Positions 57,201 through 63,632 of a stretch of DNA of 64,000 bases are shown one piece after another; within the stretch, counting starts at the first letter, position 1, and each line of letters opens with the position of its first letter. The notes under the pieces were generated by a model. The model saw nothing but the letters and a program-made list of their open reading frames with translations, was not told the DNA's origin and searched no databases. The stretch lies in contig NZ_PUIP01000006.1 of NCBI RefSeq assembly GCF_002968015.1, forward strand, positions 288,823-352,822, read 5' to 3'. The translations under genes and the position numbers were made by a program. This DNA comes from Massilia phosphatilytica (GTDB lineage: Bacteria > Pseudomonadota > Gammaproteobacteria > Burkholderiales > Burkholderiaceae_D).

Positions 57201-58200
57201 CGCGGTTGTCGGACAGCGTGTGGCGGTCGAGCGGCTGGCTGGTGTAGCCGACGAAGCGCCCGGTCGTCGGGTCGCGCCATTTGAGGCCGTCGAGTTCCGT
57301 GCCCACCCACAGGTTGCTCCCCTGGTCGTGGTACAGCGACTGCACGCGGCCGTCGTTCATGCCTTCGTCGGCGCCGAGATGGTGGCGCTGCGGCGGGCCC
57401 TGGCCGATGCGCCACGCTTCCAGGCCGGCGTCGGTGCCGATCCACAGCGTGTCGCGCGGCCCCATCGACAGTGCGGCCACGGCATTGCGCTTGCCATTGC
57501 CTTTGTCGGCGGTGTCGATGTCGTAATGCTCGAAGCGGACGGCGCCCGCCGGCAGGTGGTCGAGCCCCACGCCGGTACCGATCCACAGGCCGCCGCGCGG
57601 GTCGAGGGCGAGCGCCGTGACGCGGTCGTCGCGCAGGCTGCCGGGATCCTGACTGTCGTGGCGCAGCGTGCGCAGCGCGCCCGTCGCCGGATCGACATGC
57701 ACGATGCCGTCGCTGGTGCCGACCCACAGGCCGCTGGCGCCATCGCCGATGATCGCCGTGACGGCGCTGTTGCGCGCATCGCGTTCGGTGCCCGCCAGCA
57801 GCGGCAGCCGGATGAACCTGCGGGTCGCCGGATCGAACCTTACGAGCCCACCGCGCGTGCCGAACCACAGCCGGTTCTGGCCATCCTCGTACGCGGCCTG
57901 GACATAGTTGTCGGCCAGGCTGGCGGGGTCGTTGGGGTCGTTGCGGAAGACCTGGCTGCGGTAGCCGTCGAAGCGGTTCAGGCCCGCCTGCGTGCCGAAC
58001 CACATATAGCCGTCGTGGTCTTGCAGGATCGCGAGGACGGATTCTTGCGACAGTCCCTCTTCCAGGCCGATGCGCTCGAAACGGAGGCTACGCGGCCCGC
58101 CCGCCAGCACCAGCGGGCACAGGCAGGCCAGCAGCAGGCCGCATAGCATGCGCAGCAGCGCGTGTTTTACGGACGGGATGAGTTCGGGTTTCCAGGACAC
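54247..58200 (-). CDS. Propeller-Y_Y_Y sensor histidine kinase with GAF domain
   Basis: 1317 residues, GTG start. A signal-anchor segment (LLRMLCGLLLACLCPLVLAG) leads into two-component regulator propeller repeats (about 40-690), recognisable by WVGT and LWIGT units. A Y_Y_Y domain with LLGFDQDWTETDARKRFATYTNLDPGEYVFEV follows, then one membrane span at about 785-805. The cytoplasmic part has a coiled coil, a GAF domain (about 880-1040), HisKA with AGVAHELNTPIGN (His1076), and HATPase (NFINNALLHAF, SDDGRGIAPEYVSRIFDPFF, GGTGLGLNIAYN). It lacks a receiver and no response regulator is adjacent. The FRG gene is coupled to its 3' end. Confidence 0.93.
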   Translation of the reverse strand: MSWKPELIPSVKHALLRMLCGLLLACLCPLVLAGGPRSLRFERIGLEEGLSQESVLAILQDHDGYMWFGTQAGLNRFDGYRSQVFRNDPNDPASLADNYVQAAYEDGQNRLWFGTRGGLVRFDPATRRFIRLPLLAGTERDARNSAVTAIIGDGASGLWVGTSDGIVHVDPATGALRTLRHDSQDPGSLRDDRVTALALDPRGGLWIGTGVGLDHLPAGAVRFEHYDIDTADKGNGKRNAVAALSMGPRDTLWIGTDAGLEAWRIGQGPPQRHHLGADEGMNDGRVQSLYHDQGSNLWVGTELDGLKWRDPTTGRFVGYTSQPLDRHTLSDNRVMSIWVDRTGTLWAGTMYGGVSRADLASGGFSRFALLPGQTADPRSARKIRSIAVGADGRLWLGTSGGGILHVDPDSGRVDMLRHDPRDPASLPDDTIGSVLPGRGRLWVGTPGGLSWRDPATGRFTPVPLGREAGASWVQALMLDRAGALWIVTRGGLFMLAPDGTLRGWRHDPLDPASLGENYGFAVLEDRAGTIWIGTENGLDRYDRATNTFTHFRHDPRDPASLGHNRVYYLYESARGDLWVGTAGGLHRMERGPGGKTVFRRYPVAPTREQVPIGAILEDGNGQIWVSTTVGLTRLDPETGRYKNYTAKDGLTDGSYFVGSAARGVDGELHFGGINGMTSFQPEDIHDNPFPPTVVITDFLVFNRPRALPGAVDRLHEIRLSHRDSVFTLEFAALHYADPQANRYAYRLLGFDQDWTETDARKRFATYTNLDPGEYVFEVKAANKDGVWSDHPATLTISIPPPFWMTWWFRLLVASVLAAGAVALYRLRVRVLVQQKARLERQVGARTAELVLQKEQAEKRKQEAEAQQEAVEQARRNIALLSDIGRELTANLDGEAIMANVFGQVRQLMDAPLFAIGMARANGPIEYPYVVVDGRRVPEAGRFPARVRGLGEYCLVTGEEILIGDLARDYVRFSGLVRDVLGTDAAGADPDTPPSPRSLMFVPILVGSRVLGVITVQSGRPGAYQNVQLDMLSTLASYVGVALDNADAYRQLKETQAQLAAREKLASLGSLVAGVAHELNTPIGNSLLMASTLEEKTNALADRFAHNALKKSDLETWIGAAREAASLIVRSLGGAADLVNSFKQVSVDQASTQRRRFDLGQACHEIAATMMNQVRRAGHTFDLEVPAGIAMDSYPGPFGQVVINFINNALLHAFDAPGGHMRLVARPLDGDRVRIEFSDDGRGIAPEYVSRIFDPFFTTRMGQGGTGLGLNIAYNLVTTLLQGTIRVESRPGHGTVFVIELPLSVVDMPLSLHAQGDK

Positions 58201-58270
58201 GGGCCTAATCTACCAGAACGCCCTAGAATGTTGAAAGAAATTAAGACTTCCTCATTCGTCATGCCACTGC

Positions 58271-58276
58271 TATAAT
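58271..58276 (+). promoter_or_regulatory. Extended -10 of tRNA-Arg copy 1
   Basis: TGCTATAAT ends at 58276, 12 bp upstream of the tRNA. The -35 is weak, so the extended -10 probably carries it. Confidence 0.6.
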
Positions 58277-58287
58277 GCGTGCATCGG

Positions 58288-58364
58288 GCGGCTGTAGCTC
58301 AGCTGGATAGAGTACTTGGCTACGAACCAAGGGGTCGTGGGTTCGATTCCTGCCAGCCGCACCA
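58288..58364 (+). tRNA. tRNA-Arg(ACG), copy 1
   Basis: 77 nt including an encoded CCA. The acceptor stem GCGGCTG pairs with CAGCCGC, D-stem GCTC/GAGT, anticodon stem-loop CTTGG-CTACGAA-CCAAG with anticodon ACG, T-arm GTGGG-TTCGATT-CCTGC, discriminator A. ACG (read as ICG) decodes CGT, CGC and CGA. The gene has its own extended -10 and a terminator 11 bp downstream. It is one of four identical copies in the window. Confidence 0.97.
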
Positions 58365-58374
58365 AGTTATACGG

Positions 58375-58403
58375 AAGGCCAGATCGCGAGATCTGGCCTT
58401 TTT
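58375..58403 (+). terminator. Terminator of tRNA-Arg copy 1
   Basis: AAGGCCAGATC-GCGA-GATCTGGCCTT followed by TTT. The same hairpin follows every copy of this tRNA. Confidence 0.88.
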
Positions 58404-58440
58404 CTATTGTTCGGACCTGTTTGCTGCTCTACATTCGATC

Positions 58441-58902
58441 ATGTCAAGCCAGCTCATCATCCGCCCTCTCGATCCCACCGACCTCGCCGGCTGGCGCCCG
58501 TTGTGGGATGGCTATAACGCCTTCTACGGACGCAGCGGCCCCACGGCCCTGCCTGAATCCATCACACAAGTCACGTGGCACCGGTTTTTCGATCCGGCCG
58601 AGCCCGTGCATGCGCTCGTCGCCGAGGCGTCTGGCTGCATCGTGGGTCTCGCCCACTACATCTTTCATCGCAGCACGACGCGGCTACACGACGTCTGTTA
58701 TCTGCAAGACCTGTTCACGGCGCCCGACATGCGTGGAGTCGGCGTCGGCAGGCAATTGATCGAAGGCGTCTACGACAAGGCGCGCGCAGCCGGCAGTTCG
58801 CGCGTGTACTGGCAGACGCACACGGACAATGCGGCCGGGCGCGCCCTCTACGACAAGGTCGCGCGGCACCTGGGCTTCATCGTCTACGCGCGAGAATTGT
58901 GA
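58441..58902 (+). CDS. GNAT family acetyltransferase
   Basis: 153 residues. DLFTAPDMRGVGVGRQLIEGVYDKARAAG (about 92-120) is motif A with the acetyl-CoA loop; WQTHTDNAAGRALYDKVARHLGFIVYAREL is motif B. The central VCYLQDLF strand is typical of the group that acetylates amino groups of small molecules, but the substrate is unknown. The ATG lies 38 bp after the terminator of tRNA-Arg copy 1 and the gene ends before copy 2, so it is contained between two tRNA cassettes. Confidence 0.88.
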   Translation: MSSQLIIRPLDPTDLAGWRPLWDGYNAFYGRSGPTALPESITQVTWHRFFDPAEPVHALVAEASGCIVGLAHYIFHRSTTRLHDVCYLQDLFTAPDMRGVGVGRQLIEGVYDKARAAGSSRVYWQTHTDNAAGRALYDKVARHLGFIVYAREL

Positions 58903-58907
58903 CTGCT

Positions 58908-58935
58908 TTGCCAAACAGGATTCCGCTGCTATAAT
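58908..58935 (+). promoter_or_regulatory. Promoter of tRNA-Arg copy 2
   Basis: TTGCCA at 58908-58913 and TGC-TATAAT ending at 58935, 16 bp apart. It sits directly downstream of the GNAT stop codon. Confidence 0.75.
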
Positions 58936-58946
58936 GCGTGCCTCGG

Positions 58947-59023
58947 GCGGCTGTAGCTCAGCTGGATAGAGTACTTGGCTACGAACCAAGGGGTCGTGGG
59001 TTCGATTCCTGCCAGCCGCACCA
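58947..59023 (+). tRNA. tRNA-Arg(ACG), copy 2
   Basis: Identical over all 77 nt to copy 1, again with an encoded CCA and anticodon ACG. Terminator at 59033-59062. It lies between the GNAT gene and the ribbon-helix-helix gene, whose stop codon falls in the T run of this tRNA's terminator. Confidence 0.97.
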
Positions 59024-59032
59024 ACTCATACG

Positions 59033-59062
59033 AAAGGCCAGATCGCAAGATCTGGCCTTTTT
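59033..59062. terminator. Terminator of tRNA-Arg copy 2 (bidirectional)
   Basis: AAGGCCAGATC-GCAA-GATCTGGCCTT with T runs on the right and A runs on the left, so it can end both the tRNA and the convergent SPFH/ribbon-helix-helix transcript. Confidence 0.88.
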
Positions 59063-59256
59063 CATTTTCCGGGCCTCTCGTCCGCATCCTGCTGTGCAGG
59101 CCCCACCCGGATACCCCGCCGCGCCAGCGCCTCGCGCAGCAGGAATTCGATCTCCGCGTTCACGCTGCGCAAATCGTTGGCCGCCAACCGCTGCAGCTGC
59201 TCCCACAACGCGGGGTCGATGCGCAGCGGATAGGACTTCTTTCCGGGACTTGCCAT
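59062..59256 (-). CDS. Ribbon-helix-helix DNA-binding protein
   Basis: 64 residues. [21 protein letters not shown] is the strand and first helix of an Arc/CopG-type ribbon-helix-helix, then [18 protein letters not shown] is helix two. Such proteins are homodimers that bind short palindromes. It starts 12 bp after the SPFH stop. The perfect 16-bp palindrome over the operon's -10 is the obvious candidate for its operator. No toxin gene is present, so this is not a toxin-antitoxin antitoxin on the evidence here. Confidence 0.8.
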   Translation of the reverse strand: MASPGKKSYPLRIDPALWEQLQRLAANDLRSVNAEIEFLLREALARRGIRVGPAQQDADERPGK

Positions 59257-59268
59257 CGACGCACCGCC

Positions 59269-60174
59269 TCAGTTGTACAAGGTGCCGGCGTTGATGATGG
59301 GCTGCGCGTCGCGGTCCGAGCACAGTACGACCAGCAGGTTGCTGACCATCGACGCCTTGCGTTCCGCGTCCAGCTCGACGATCTCGCGCTCGGCCAGGCC
59401 CTTCAGCGCATCCTCCACCATCGTGACCGCGCCATGCACGATGCGGGCACGGGCGCTGATGATCGCCTGCGCCTGCTGGCGGCGCAGCATCACCTGGGCG
59501 ATCTCGGGGGCATAGGCCAGGTGCGTCAGCTTGGCGTCCAGCGTTTCCACGCCCGCCGCCTCGAAGCGCGCCGTCAATTCCACGCTGAGCGCATGGGCCA
59601 CTTCCGCCGCGCCGCCGCGCAGGGTCGTCTCGCCCGGCGCGAGGTCCTCGCCCTCGTCGTACGCGTATTGCGCGGCCAGGTGGCGCAGCGCCGCCTCCGC
59701 CTGCACGCTCACATAGCGCTCGAAATCGTCGACCTCGAACAACGCCTGCGCGGTATCGCGCACGCGCCACACGACGGCGGCGGCCAATTCCACCGGGTTG
59801 CCCCGCTTGTCGTTGACCTTCAGCGTCGACATGTTGAGGTTGCGCGCCCGCACCGTCAGCTTGCGCTTGCGGTACAGCGGAAATGCCCAGCGCAGGCCCT
59901 CGCCGCGGTCCGTGCCCACGTAGCGGCCGAACAGCGTCAGCACGGCTGTTTCGTTCGGCTGCAGCATGTACAGCCCCGCGCACACGAACACGCCCGCGAT
60001 GACGAGCGCGGTGCCGGCCAGCGCCGCCCCGTCCGCCATCCTGCCCAGGATGGACAAGTGGACCAACCAGACACCGGCCAGCACGGCAAGGATGCCGCCA
60101 GCCAGGGCGAGGTAGCCATTCATCGATGAGATCGGTATTTCCTGACGAGTAAGTGCAGACATGCCGGGTTCCAT
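59269..60174 (-). CDS. SPFH/PHB domain membrane protein
   Basis: 301 residues (297 if the ATG at 60162 is used). Two N-terminal spans (about 23-41 and 48-68) are followed by an SPFH domain (about 70-240) with [27 protein letters not shown] and [20 protein letters not shown], and by a coiled C-terminus with [33 protein letters not shown] proteins form rings in the membrane and scaffold or protect membrane proteins. The downstream ribbon-helix-helix gene and the palindrome over the promoter suggest a self-regulated unit. What triggers it is not known. Confidence 0.88.
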   Translation of the reverse strand: MEPGMSALTRQEIPISSMNGYLALAGGILAVLAGVWLVHLSILGRMADGAALAGTALVIAGVFVCAGLYMLQPNETAVLTLFGRYVGTDRGEGLRWAFPLYRKRKLTVRARNLNMSTLKVNDKRGNPVELAAAVVWRVRDTAQALFEVDDFERYVSVQAEAALRHLAAQYAYDEGEDLAPGETTLRGGAAEVAHALSVELTARFEAAGVETLDAKLTHLAYAPEIAQVMLRRQQAQAIISARARIVHGAVTMVEDALKGLAEREIVELDAERKASMVSNLLVVLCSDRDAQPIINAGTLYN

Positions 60175-60185
60175 GAGGTTATATG

Positions 60186-60225
60186 AAAGTGATATCACTT
60201 TAGGATCACCTTTGCTGTTTGTCAA
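60186..60225 (-). promoter_or_regulatory. SPFH promoter with perfect 16-bp palindromic operator
   Basis: TTGACA (RC of 60220-60225) and TAAAGT (RC of 60197-60202), 17 bp apart. AAAGTGAT-ATCACTTT (60186-60201) is a perfect palindrome that overlaps the -10, so a dimer bound there would block RNA polymerase. It also leaves no room for the longer reading frame that starts at 60375. Confidence 0.8.
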
Positions 60226-60235
60226 GCATGCGGTT

Positions 60236-60263
60236 TTGTCATTCGGAACAAGCCTGCTATAAT
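60236..60263 (+). promoter_or_regulatory. Promoter of tRNA-Arg copy 3
   Basis: TTGTCA at 60236-60241 and TATAAT at 60258-60263, 16 bp apart, extended -10 TGC. It starts just 11 bp from the divergent SPFH -35. Confidence 0.75.
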
Positions 60264-60273
60264 GCGTGCTCGG

Positions 60274-60350
60274 GCGGCTGTAGCTCAGCTGGATAGAGTA
60301 CTTGGCTACGAACCAAGGGGTCGTGGGTTCGATTCCTGCCAGCCGCACCA
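60274..60350 (+). tRNA. tRNA-Arg(ACG), copy 3
   Basis: Identical to copies 1 and 2 over 77 nt, including CCA. Terminator at 60359-60389. It is divergent from the SPFH operon and precedes an AT-rich gap before the PEP-CTERM gene. Confidence 0.97.
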
Positions 60351-60358
60351 ACTCATAC

Positions 60359-60389
60359 AAAAGGCCAGATCGCAAGATCTGGCCTTTTT
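60359..60389 (+). terminator. Terminator of tRNA-Arg copy 3
   Basis: AAGGCCAGATC-GCAA-GATCTGGCCTT followed by TTT. Same hairpin as copies 1, 2 and 4. Confidence 0.88.
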
Positions 60390-60606
60390 CATTTGCTGTC
60401 CAGCAAGGGGCTACCTCGCGCTCCTCCCGCCCTCTCTCTTCTCCTGGCTAATCGCAACGCATGAAATTGCGCGCGTGCAGCTTGTATCGCTTGAGAATGA
60501 ATTTTCCATCGATATGCCTATCTTGGGCTGAATTATCTCATTTTGCCGTACATCACTTGATTTCTATCAATGTTTTTTGTCGAATAATCTTACAACCCAA
60601 TTTTTT

Positions 60607-60620
60607 AACCAGAAGTTATT
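60607..60620 (+). repeat. AACCNNAAGTTNTT element, copy A
   Basis: AACCAGAAGTTATT, followed by AAATTC, about 40 bp upstream of the sigma-54 -24 box of the PEP-CTERM gene. Related copies at 61436 and 61561 suggest an activator-binding or repeat element. Confidence 0.5.
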
Positions 60621-60657
60621 AAATTCAAGTCCATGTAAACATAAGATTTTATTTTAC

Positions 60658-60673
60658 TGGCACGCGGATTGCT
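60658..60673 (+). promoter_or_regulatory. Sigma-54 promoter of the PEP-CTERM gene
   Basis: TGGCACG-CGGA-TTGCT: exact match to the -24/-12 consensus with GG-N10-GC spacing (GG 60659-60660, GC 60671-60672). The transcript should start near 60684, 37 bp before the ATG. In exosortase systems the PrsK/PrsR pair activates sigma-54 promoters of PEP-CTERM genes; control by PrsR here is an inference. Confidence 0.88.
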
Positions 60674-60720
60674 CCATTAACTGGCGTAGTACTTGTTAAT
60701 TTCAAAACCAGGGAGAAATC

Positions 60721-61347
60721 ATGTTTCGTAAAAATCTCGCGAAAGCCACCGTGGCATGTGCCGTCCTTTTCGCAGTTCAAGGCGCAGCTTCCGCTGCGAC
60801 CGTTTCCTGCACGGGCAGCGGTTACGATATCTCCAATAAGGTCAGCGGCACCAGCAATTGCGCGATCCTGGCGCCGCTGGACGGCAATCAGAATGACAAC
60901 TTGGCGCTCATCAACTCCACCGGCTTCTTCGGCACCACGAACTGGCTGCTGGATGGTAAATACGACGGCCTCGGTGGCAGTACGACCGACGACTCGGACC
61001 TGTTCAACTTCACGGGCGGCGCACTGACGGGTACATATTCCTATGTCGGCGGCACGCCCCAACCGTCCCAGGTGATGTTCGTCTTCAAGGATGGCAACGA
61101 CACGAACCTTGTCGCCTACCTGCTGCAGTCCCCTTACGGGTCGGGTACCTACTCGTCGCCGTTCACGGATCCGCCGTTCTCCCTAGAAGGCAACTCGGTT
61201 CTCCACGGCATTTCCCACATCACGGTGTACTACCGGCCGGGTGAAGGCGGCGGTGATGAAGGCGGCGGCAAGGTCCCGGAACCGGCAACGCTGGCATTAA
61301 TGGGCCTGGGCTTGCTCGGCATGAGCAAATTGCGCCGCAAGAGCTAA
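60721..61347 (+). CDS. PEP-CTERM sorting-domain protein
   Basis: 208 residues. Signal peptide (about 1-26, LAKATVACAVLFAVQGAAS), a mature Gly/Thr/Ser-rich beta region without known motif, and the C-terminal PEP-CTERM tail VPEPATLALMGLGLLGMSKLRRK: PEP motif, one span, Arg-rich end. Exosortase (EpsH family) cuts the motif and passes the protein to the outside with exopolysaccharide. The exosortase gene is not in the window. SD AGGGAGA precedes the ATG. It lies between tRNA-Arg copy 3 and the riboswitch region, and has a terminator at 61378-61406. Confidence 0.93.
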   Translation: MFRKNLAKATVACAVLFAVQGAASAATVSCTGSGYDISNKVSGTSNCAILAPLDGNQNDNLALINSTGFFGTTNWLLDGKYDGLGGSTTDDSDLFNFTGGALTGTYSYVGGTPQPSQVMFVFKDGNDTNLVAYLLQSPYGSGTYSSPFTDPPFSLEGNSVLHGISHITVYYRPGEGGGDEGGGKVPEPATLALMGLGLLGMSKLRRKS

Positions 61348-61377
61348 TCGCCCGCAATACTCCAAGCTCATTTCAAG

Positions 61378-61406
61378 CGTCCACCCGAAACGGTGGGCGT
61401 TTTTTT
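61378..61406 (+). terminator. Terminator of the PEP-CTERM gene
   Basis: CGTCCACC-CGAAAC-GGTGGGCG (one G-U pair) followed by TTTTTTT. Confidence 0.88.
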
Positions 61407-61435
61407 ATTCCAGAATCGATATCAAGTTTCGTTTT

Positions 61436-61449
61436 AACCGGAAGTTATT
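61436..61449 (+). repeat. AACCNNAAGTTNTT element, copy B
   Basis: AACCGGAAGTTATT followed by ATTC. About 150 bp upstream of the sigma-54-like site, at a distance usual for an enhancer. Confidence 0.5.
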
Positions 61450-61560
61450 ATTCTTATTTCCGACTTTTTCGTTTTTATCGAATTTCATTCATTGAAACTG
61501 AATTAACAATTTTGTCACACCCATTTCACTCATAATATTGAACTGTTGCGCATTCGCAAT

Positions 61561-61574
61561 AACCGCAAGTTTTT
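61561..61574 (+). repeat. AACCNNAAGTTNTT element, copy C
   Basis: AACCGCAAGTTTTT followed by AATTC, next to the sigma-54-like site. The flanking bases TAAC...ATTC match copies A and B. Confidence 0.5.
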
Positions 61575-61584
61575 AATTCTTACC

Positions 61585-61598
61585 GGTAGTAAATTTGC
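61585..61598 (+). promoter_or_regulatory. Possible sigma-54 promoter upstream of the riboswitch
   Basis: GG (61585-61586), ten bases, GC (61597-61598) with TTTGC at -12, but the -24 box CCGGTAG is a poor match. If used, transcription would start near 61610, just before the riboswitch. Confidence 0.35.
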
Positions 61599-61639
61599 CG
61601 CCGGAAAGGTTATGATCTGTCGAAACAGCTGAGTGCTGC

Positions 61640-61735
61640 TTATTGAAAAGGGCAAAACCCGTGAAAGCGGGTGACGCAAAGTCAACGGTCTAACGAGCTT
61701 TGGCTCTACGACGGCAGGACTGCCAGATGCCAGCC
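61640..61735 (+). ncRNA. c-di-GMP-I riboswitch (GEMM-I)
   Basis: The GEMM-I landmarks are present in order: GGGCAAA (61650-61656), the P2 hairpin ACCCG-TGAAAG-CGGGT, the conserved GTGACGCAAAGTC (61671-61683), GGTCTA, then the tetraloop-receptor-like P3 GACGGCA-GGAC-TGCC (61710-61724). The GAAA loop of P2 and its receptor in P3 are both recognisable. It lies about 75 nt upstream of the protease start. A later hairpin (61738-61757) has no T run, so control may be at translation. It would tie protease level to c-di-GMP. Confidence 0.88.
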
Positions 61736-61810
61736 TCCGATCGGCCTACGCCGGTCGCGTGATGGATGTCACTGTGCATGATCCTGCTTTTACTTAAGGA
61801 TATGTACGCG

Positions 61811-63586
61811 ATGAAGTCCATCCACTCTTCCCTCCGCATTCTCCCGATGCTGGTCGCCAGCGCCCTCGCCTTCAGTGCAGCCCATGCCGCCGCCCCTGCG
61901 CAGGACGGCGGTTACGCCCGCGGCCGCATCCTGGTCGAAGCACGACCAGGCCTGTCGGACGCCGACCTGGACCGCGTCCTCAAGGAATTCGGCGGCAAGA
62001 AACGGAAGGTCGGACAAAGCCGCCTCCACATCGTCGAGCTACCGGCCAACGCCTCGGAAGTGGCGGCCGTCGCCAAGCTGTCGCACCGCCCGGAGCTGAA
62101 ATTTGCGGAACTCGACCGCATCGTGCCGGCCGCGCTGGCCGTCACCGACCCCTACGCGGGCAGTGAGTGGCACCTGACGAAGATCGGTGCGCCGACCGCC
62201 TGGGACAGCGCCATGGGCCGCGGCGTGACGATCGCCGTGCTCGACTCGGGCGTCAACATCAACCATCCGGACCTGAAGGACCGCATGGTGCCGGGCTATA
62301 ACGTCTACAGCGGCAACACGGACCTGACGGACATCTGCGGCCACGGCACGGCCGTCGCCGGCACCGCGGCAGCGACCGGCAACAACGCAGCCGGCGTCGC
62401 CGGTGTCGCCGGTGCGGCCAGCATCATGCCCCTGCGCATCGCATACAGCGACAGCGCCGGTTGCCACGCCTACTTCAGCACCATCGCCAACGGCATTACC
62501 TATGCCGCGGACCATGGCGCACGGATCGCCAACATCAGCTATACCGGCATCGCCGGCAGCTCCACCGTCCTGAGCGCGGCCCGCTACATGAAGAGCAAGG
62601 GCGGCCTCGTGATCGTCTCCGCCGGCAACAACAATATCGACGAAAACGTCACGCCGGATCCGGCGCTGGTCATCGTGTCGGCAACCGACGCCAACGACGC
62701 GAAGGCCAGCTTCTCGAGCTGGGGCAGCTTCGTCACCGTGTCGGCGCCGGGCACCTACATCTGGACCACCGACAGCGCGGGCGGCTACTCGCAATGGCAA
62801 GGCACCTCCTTCTCGGCACCCGTGATCGCCGGCGTGGCGGCCGTGATGATGTCCGCCCGCCCGGATCTCGGCAGCGACCAGATCGAGTCCCTGATGTACT
62901 CGACGGCCGTCGACCTGGGCGCCGCCGGCCGTGACCCGGTGTTCGGCTACGGCCGCGTGAATGCCGCCGCCGCAGTGCGCGCCGCCGTGGCCTACCAGGC
63001 GCCGGTCGACACGACGGCACCGGCGGCCGCGATCGCCGCGCCGCTCGCCAGCAGCTCCGTCTCAGGCCTCGTCGGCGTGACCGTCAATGCCAGCGACAAC
63101 GTGGGCGTCGCCCGCGTCGACCTGACCGTCAACGGCACGGTCGTCGCGACCGATACCAGCGCGCCTTACACGTTCAGCTGGAACTCGACCGGCACCGCCA
63201 ACGGCATAGCCAATCTGGTCGCCGTCGCCTATGACGCCGCGGGCAATGTGGGCAAATCCGCCACCGTCGCCGTGAACGTCGCGAATACGGTCACGACCGT
63301 CGCCAAGGACACGACCCCGCCGGCCGTGACCATCAGCAATCCGGTGGCGGGCACCGTCAGCGGCAACGTCGCGGTCTCGGTCAATGCGTCGGACGATGCG
63401 GGCGCCGCCGGCATCACGACCGTGCTCGTGATCGACGGCCAGACCAGGGCCCAGGGCACGGGCGGTACGCTCGGCTATAACTGGAACACGCGCAAGGTGG
63501 CTGCCGGCCAGCATACCGTGACCGCCACGGCGCGCGATGCCGCGGGCAATACGAGCAGCACGTCGGTCATCGTGACCACGCGGTAA
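61811..63586 (+). CDS. Secreted S8 subtilisin-like protease with Ig-like domains
   Basis: 591 residues from the ATG at 61811 (AAGGAT nine nt upstream). Signal peptide (about 1-27, ending AAHAAA), a short propeptide (about 30-110) and the S8 domain (about 115-400). The triad is intact: Asp145 in IAVLDSGVNINHP, His178 in DICGHGTAVAG, Ser333 in GTSFSAPVIAG. Two Ig-like domains (about 425-500 and 505-590, each with AYDAAGNVG or ARDAAGNTS ends) resemble cell-surface Big domains. It probably trims or releases surface proteins. Upstream sits a c-di-GMP-I riboswitch and it is followed by tRNA-Arg copy 4. Confidence 0.93.
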   Translation: MKSIHSSLRILPMLVASALAFSAAHAAAPAQDGGYARGRILVEARPGLSDADLDRVLKEFGGKKRKVGQSRLHIVELPANASEVAAVAKLSHRPELKFAELDRIVPAALAVTDPYAGSEWHLTKIGAPTAWDSAMGRGVTIAVLDSGVNINHPDLKDRMVPGYNVYSGNTDLTDICGHGTAVAGTAAATGNNAAGVAGVAGAASIMPLRIAYSDSAGCHAYFSTIANGITYAADHGARIANISYTGIAGSSTVLSAARYMKSKGGLVIVSAGNNNIDENVTPDPALVIVSATDANDAKASFSSWGSFVTVSAPGTYIWTTDSAGGYSQWQGTSFSAPVIAGVAAVMMSARPDLGSDQIESLMYSTAVDLGAAGRDPVFGYGRVNAAAAVRAAVAYQAPVDTTAPAAAIAAPLASSSVSGLVGVTVNASDNVGVARVDLTVNGTVVATDTSAPYTFSWNSTGTANGIANLVAVAYDAAGNVGKSATVAVNVANTVTTVAKDTTPPAVTISNPVAGTVSGNVAVSVNASDDAGAAGITTVLVIDGQTRAQGTGGTLGYNWNTRKVAAGQHTVTATARDAAGNTSSTSVIVTTR

Positions 63587-63593
63587 TTCGTAT

Positions 63594-63621
63594 TTGCCAA
63601 AAGGAAAAACTCGGCTATAAT
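63594..63621 (+). promoter_or_regulatory. Promoter of tRNA-Arg copy 4
   Basis: TTGCCA at 63594-63599 and TATAAT at 63616-63621, 16 bp apart. It begins eight bp after the protease stop. Confidence 0.75.
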
Positions 63622-63632
63622 GCCGGCCTCGG

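Larger units (their letters stand above)
60390..60720 (+). other. 331-bp AT-rich gap before the PEP-CTERM gene
   Basis: GC falls sharply, with poly-T and poly-A runs near 60560-60655. It contains the AACCAGAAGTTATT element (60607-60620) and the sigma-54 promoter (60658-60673), and no credible gene. The low GC may reflect horizontal transfer or the promoter itself. Confidence 0.65.
61348..61810 (+). other. 463-bp region between the PEP-CTERM and protease genes
   Basis: Low GC over its first two-thirds. It holds a terminator (61378-61406), two AACCNNAAGTTNTT elements (61436 and 61561), a sigma-54-like GG-N10-GC site (61585-61598) and the c-di-GMP-I riboswitch (about 61640-61735). No credible gene is present. 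Confidence 0.7.

Noticed and set aside
59062..60174. SPFH/ribbon-helix-helix pair read as toxin-antitoxin
   Set aside because: No toxin-like small protein or RNase motif is present; the SPFH protein has membrane spans and a normal SPFH fold.
58279..60531. Open frames that read through the tRNA-Arg genes
   Set aside because: They exist only because the tRNA is repeated; the coding-looking parts are tRNA sequence in translation. The real GNAT and SPFH starts lie inside them.
61738..61757. Hairpin after the riboswitch read as a terminator
   Set aside because: No T run follows it; it is more likely part of the expression platform or structural.
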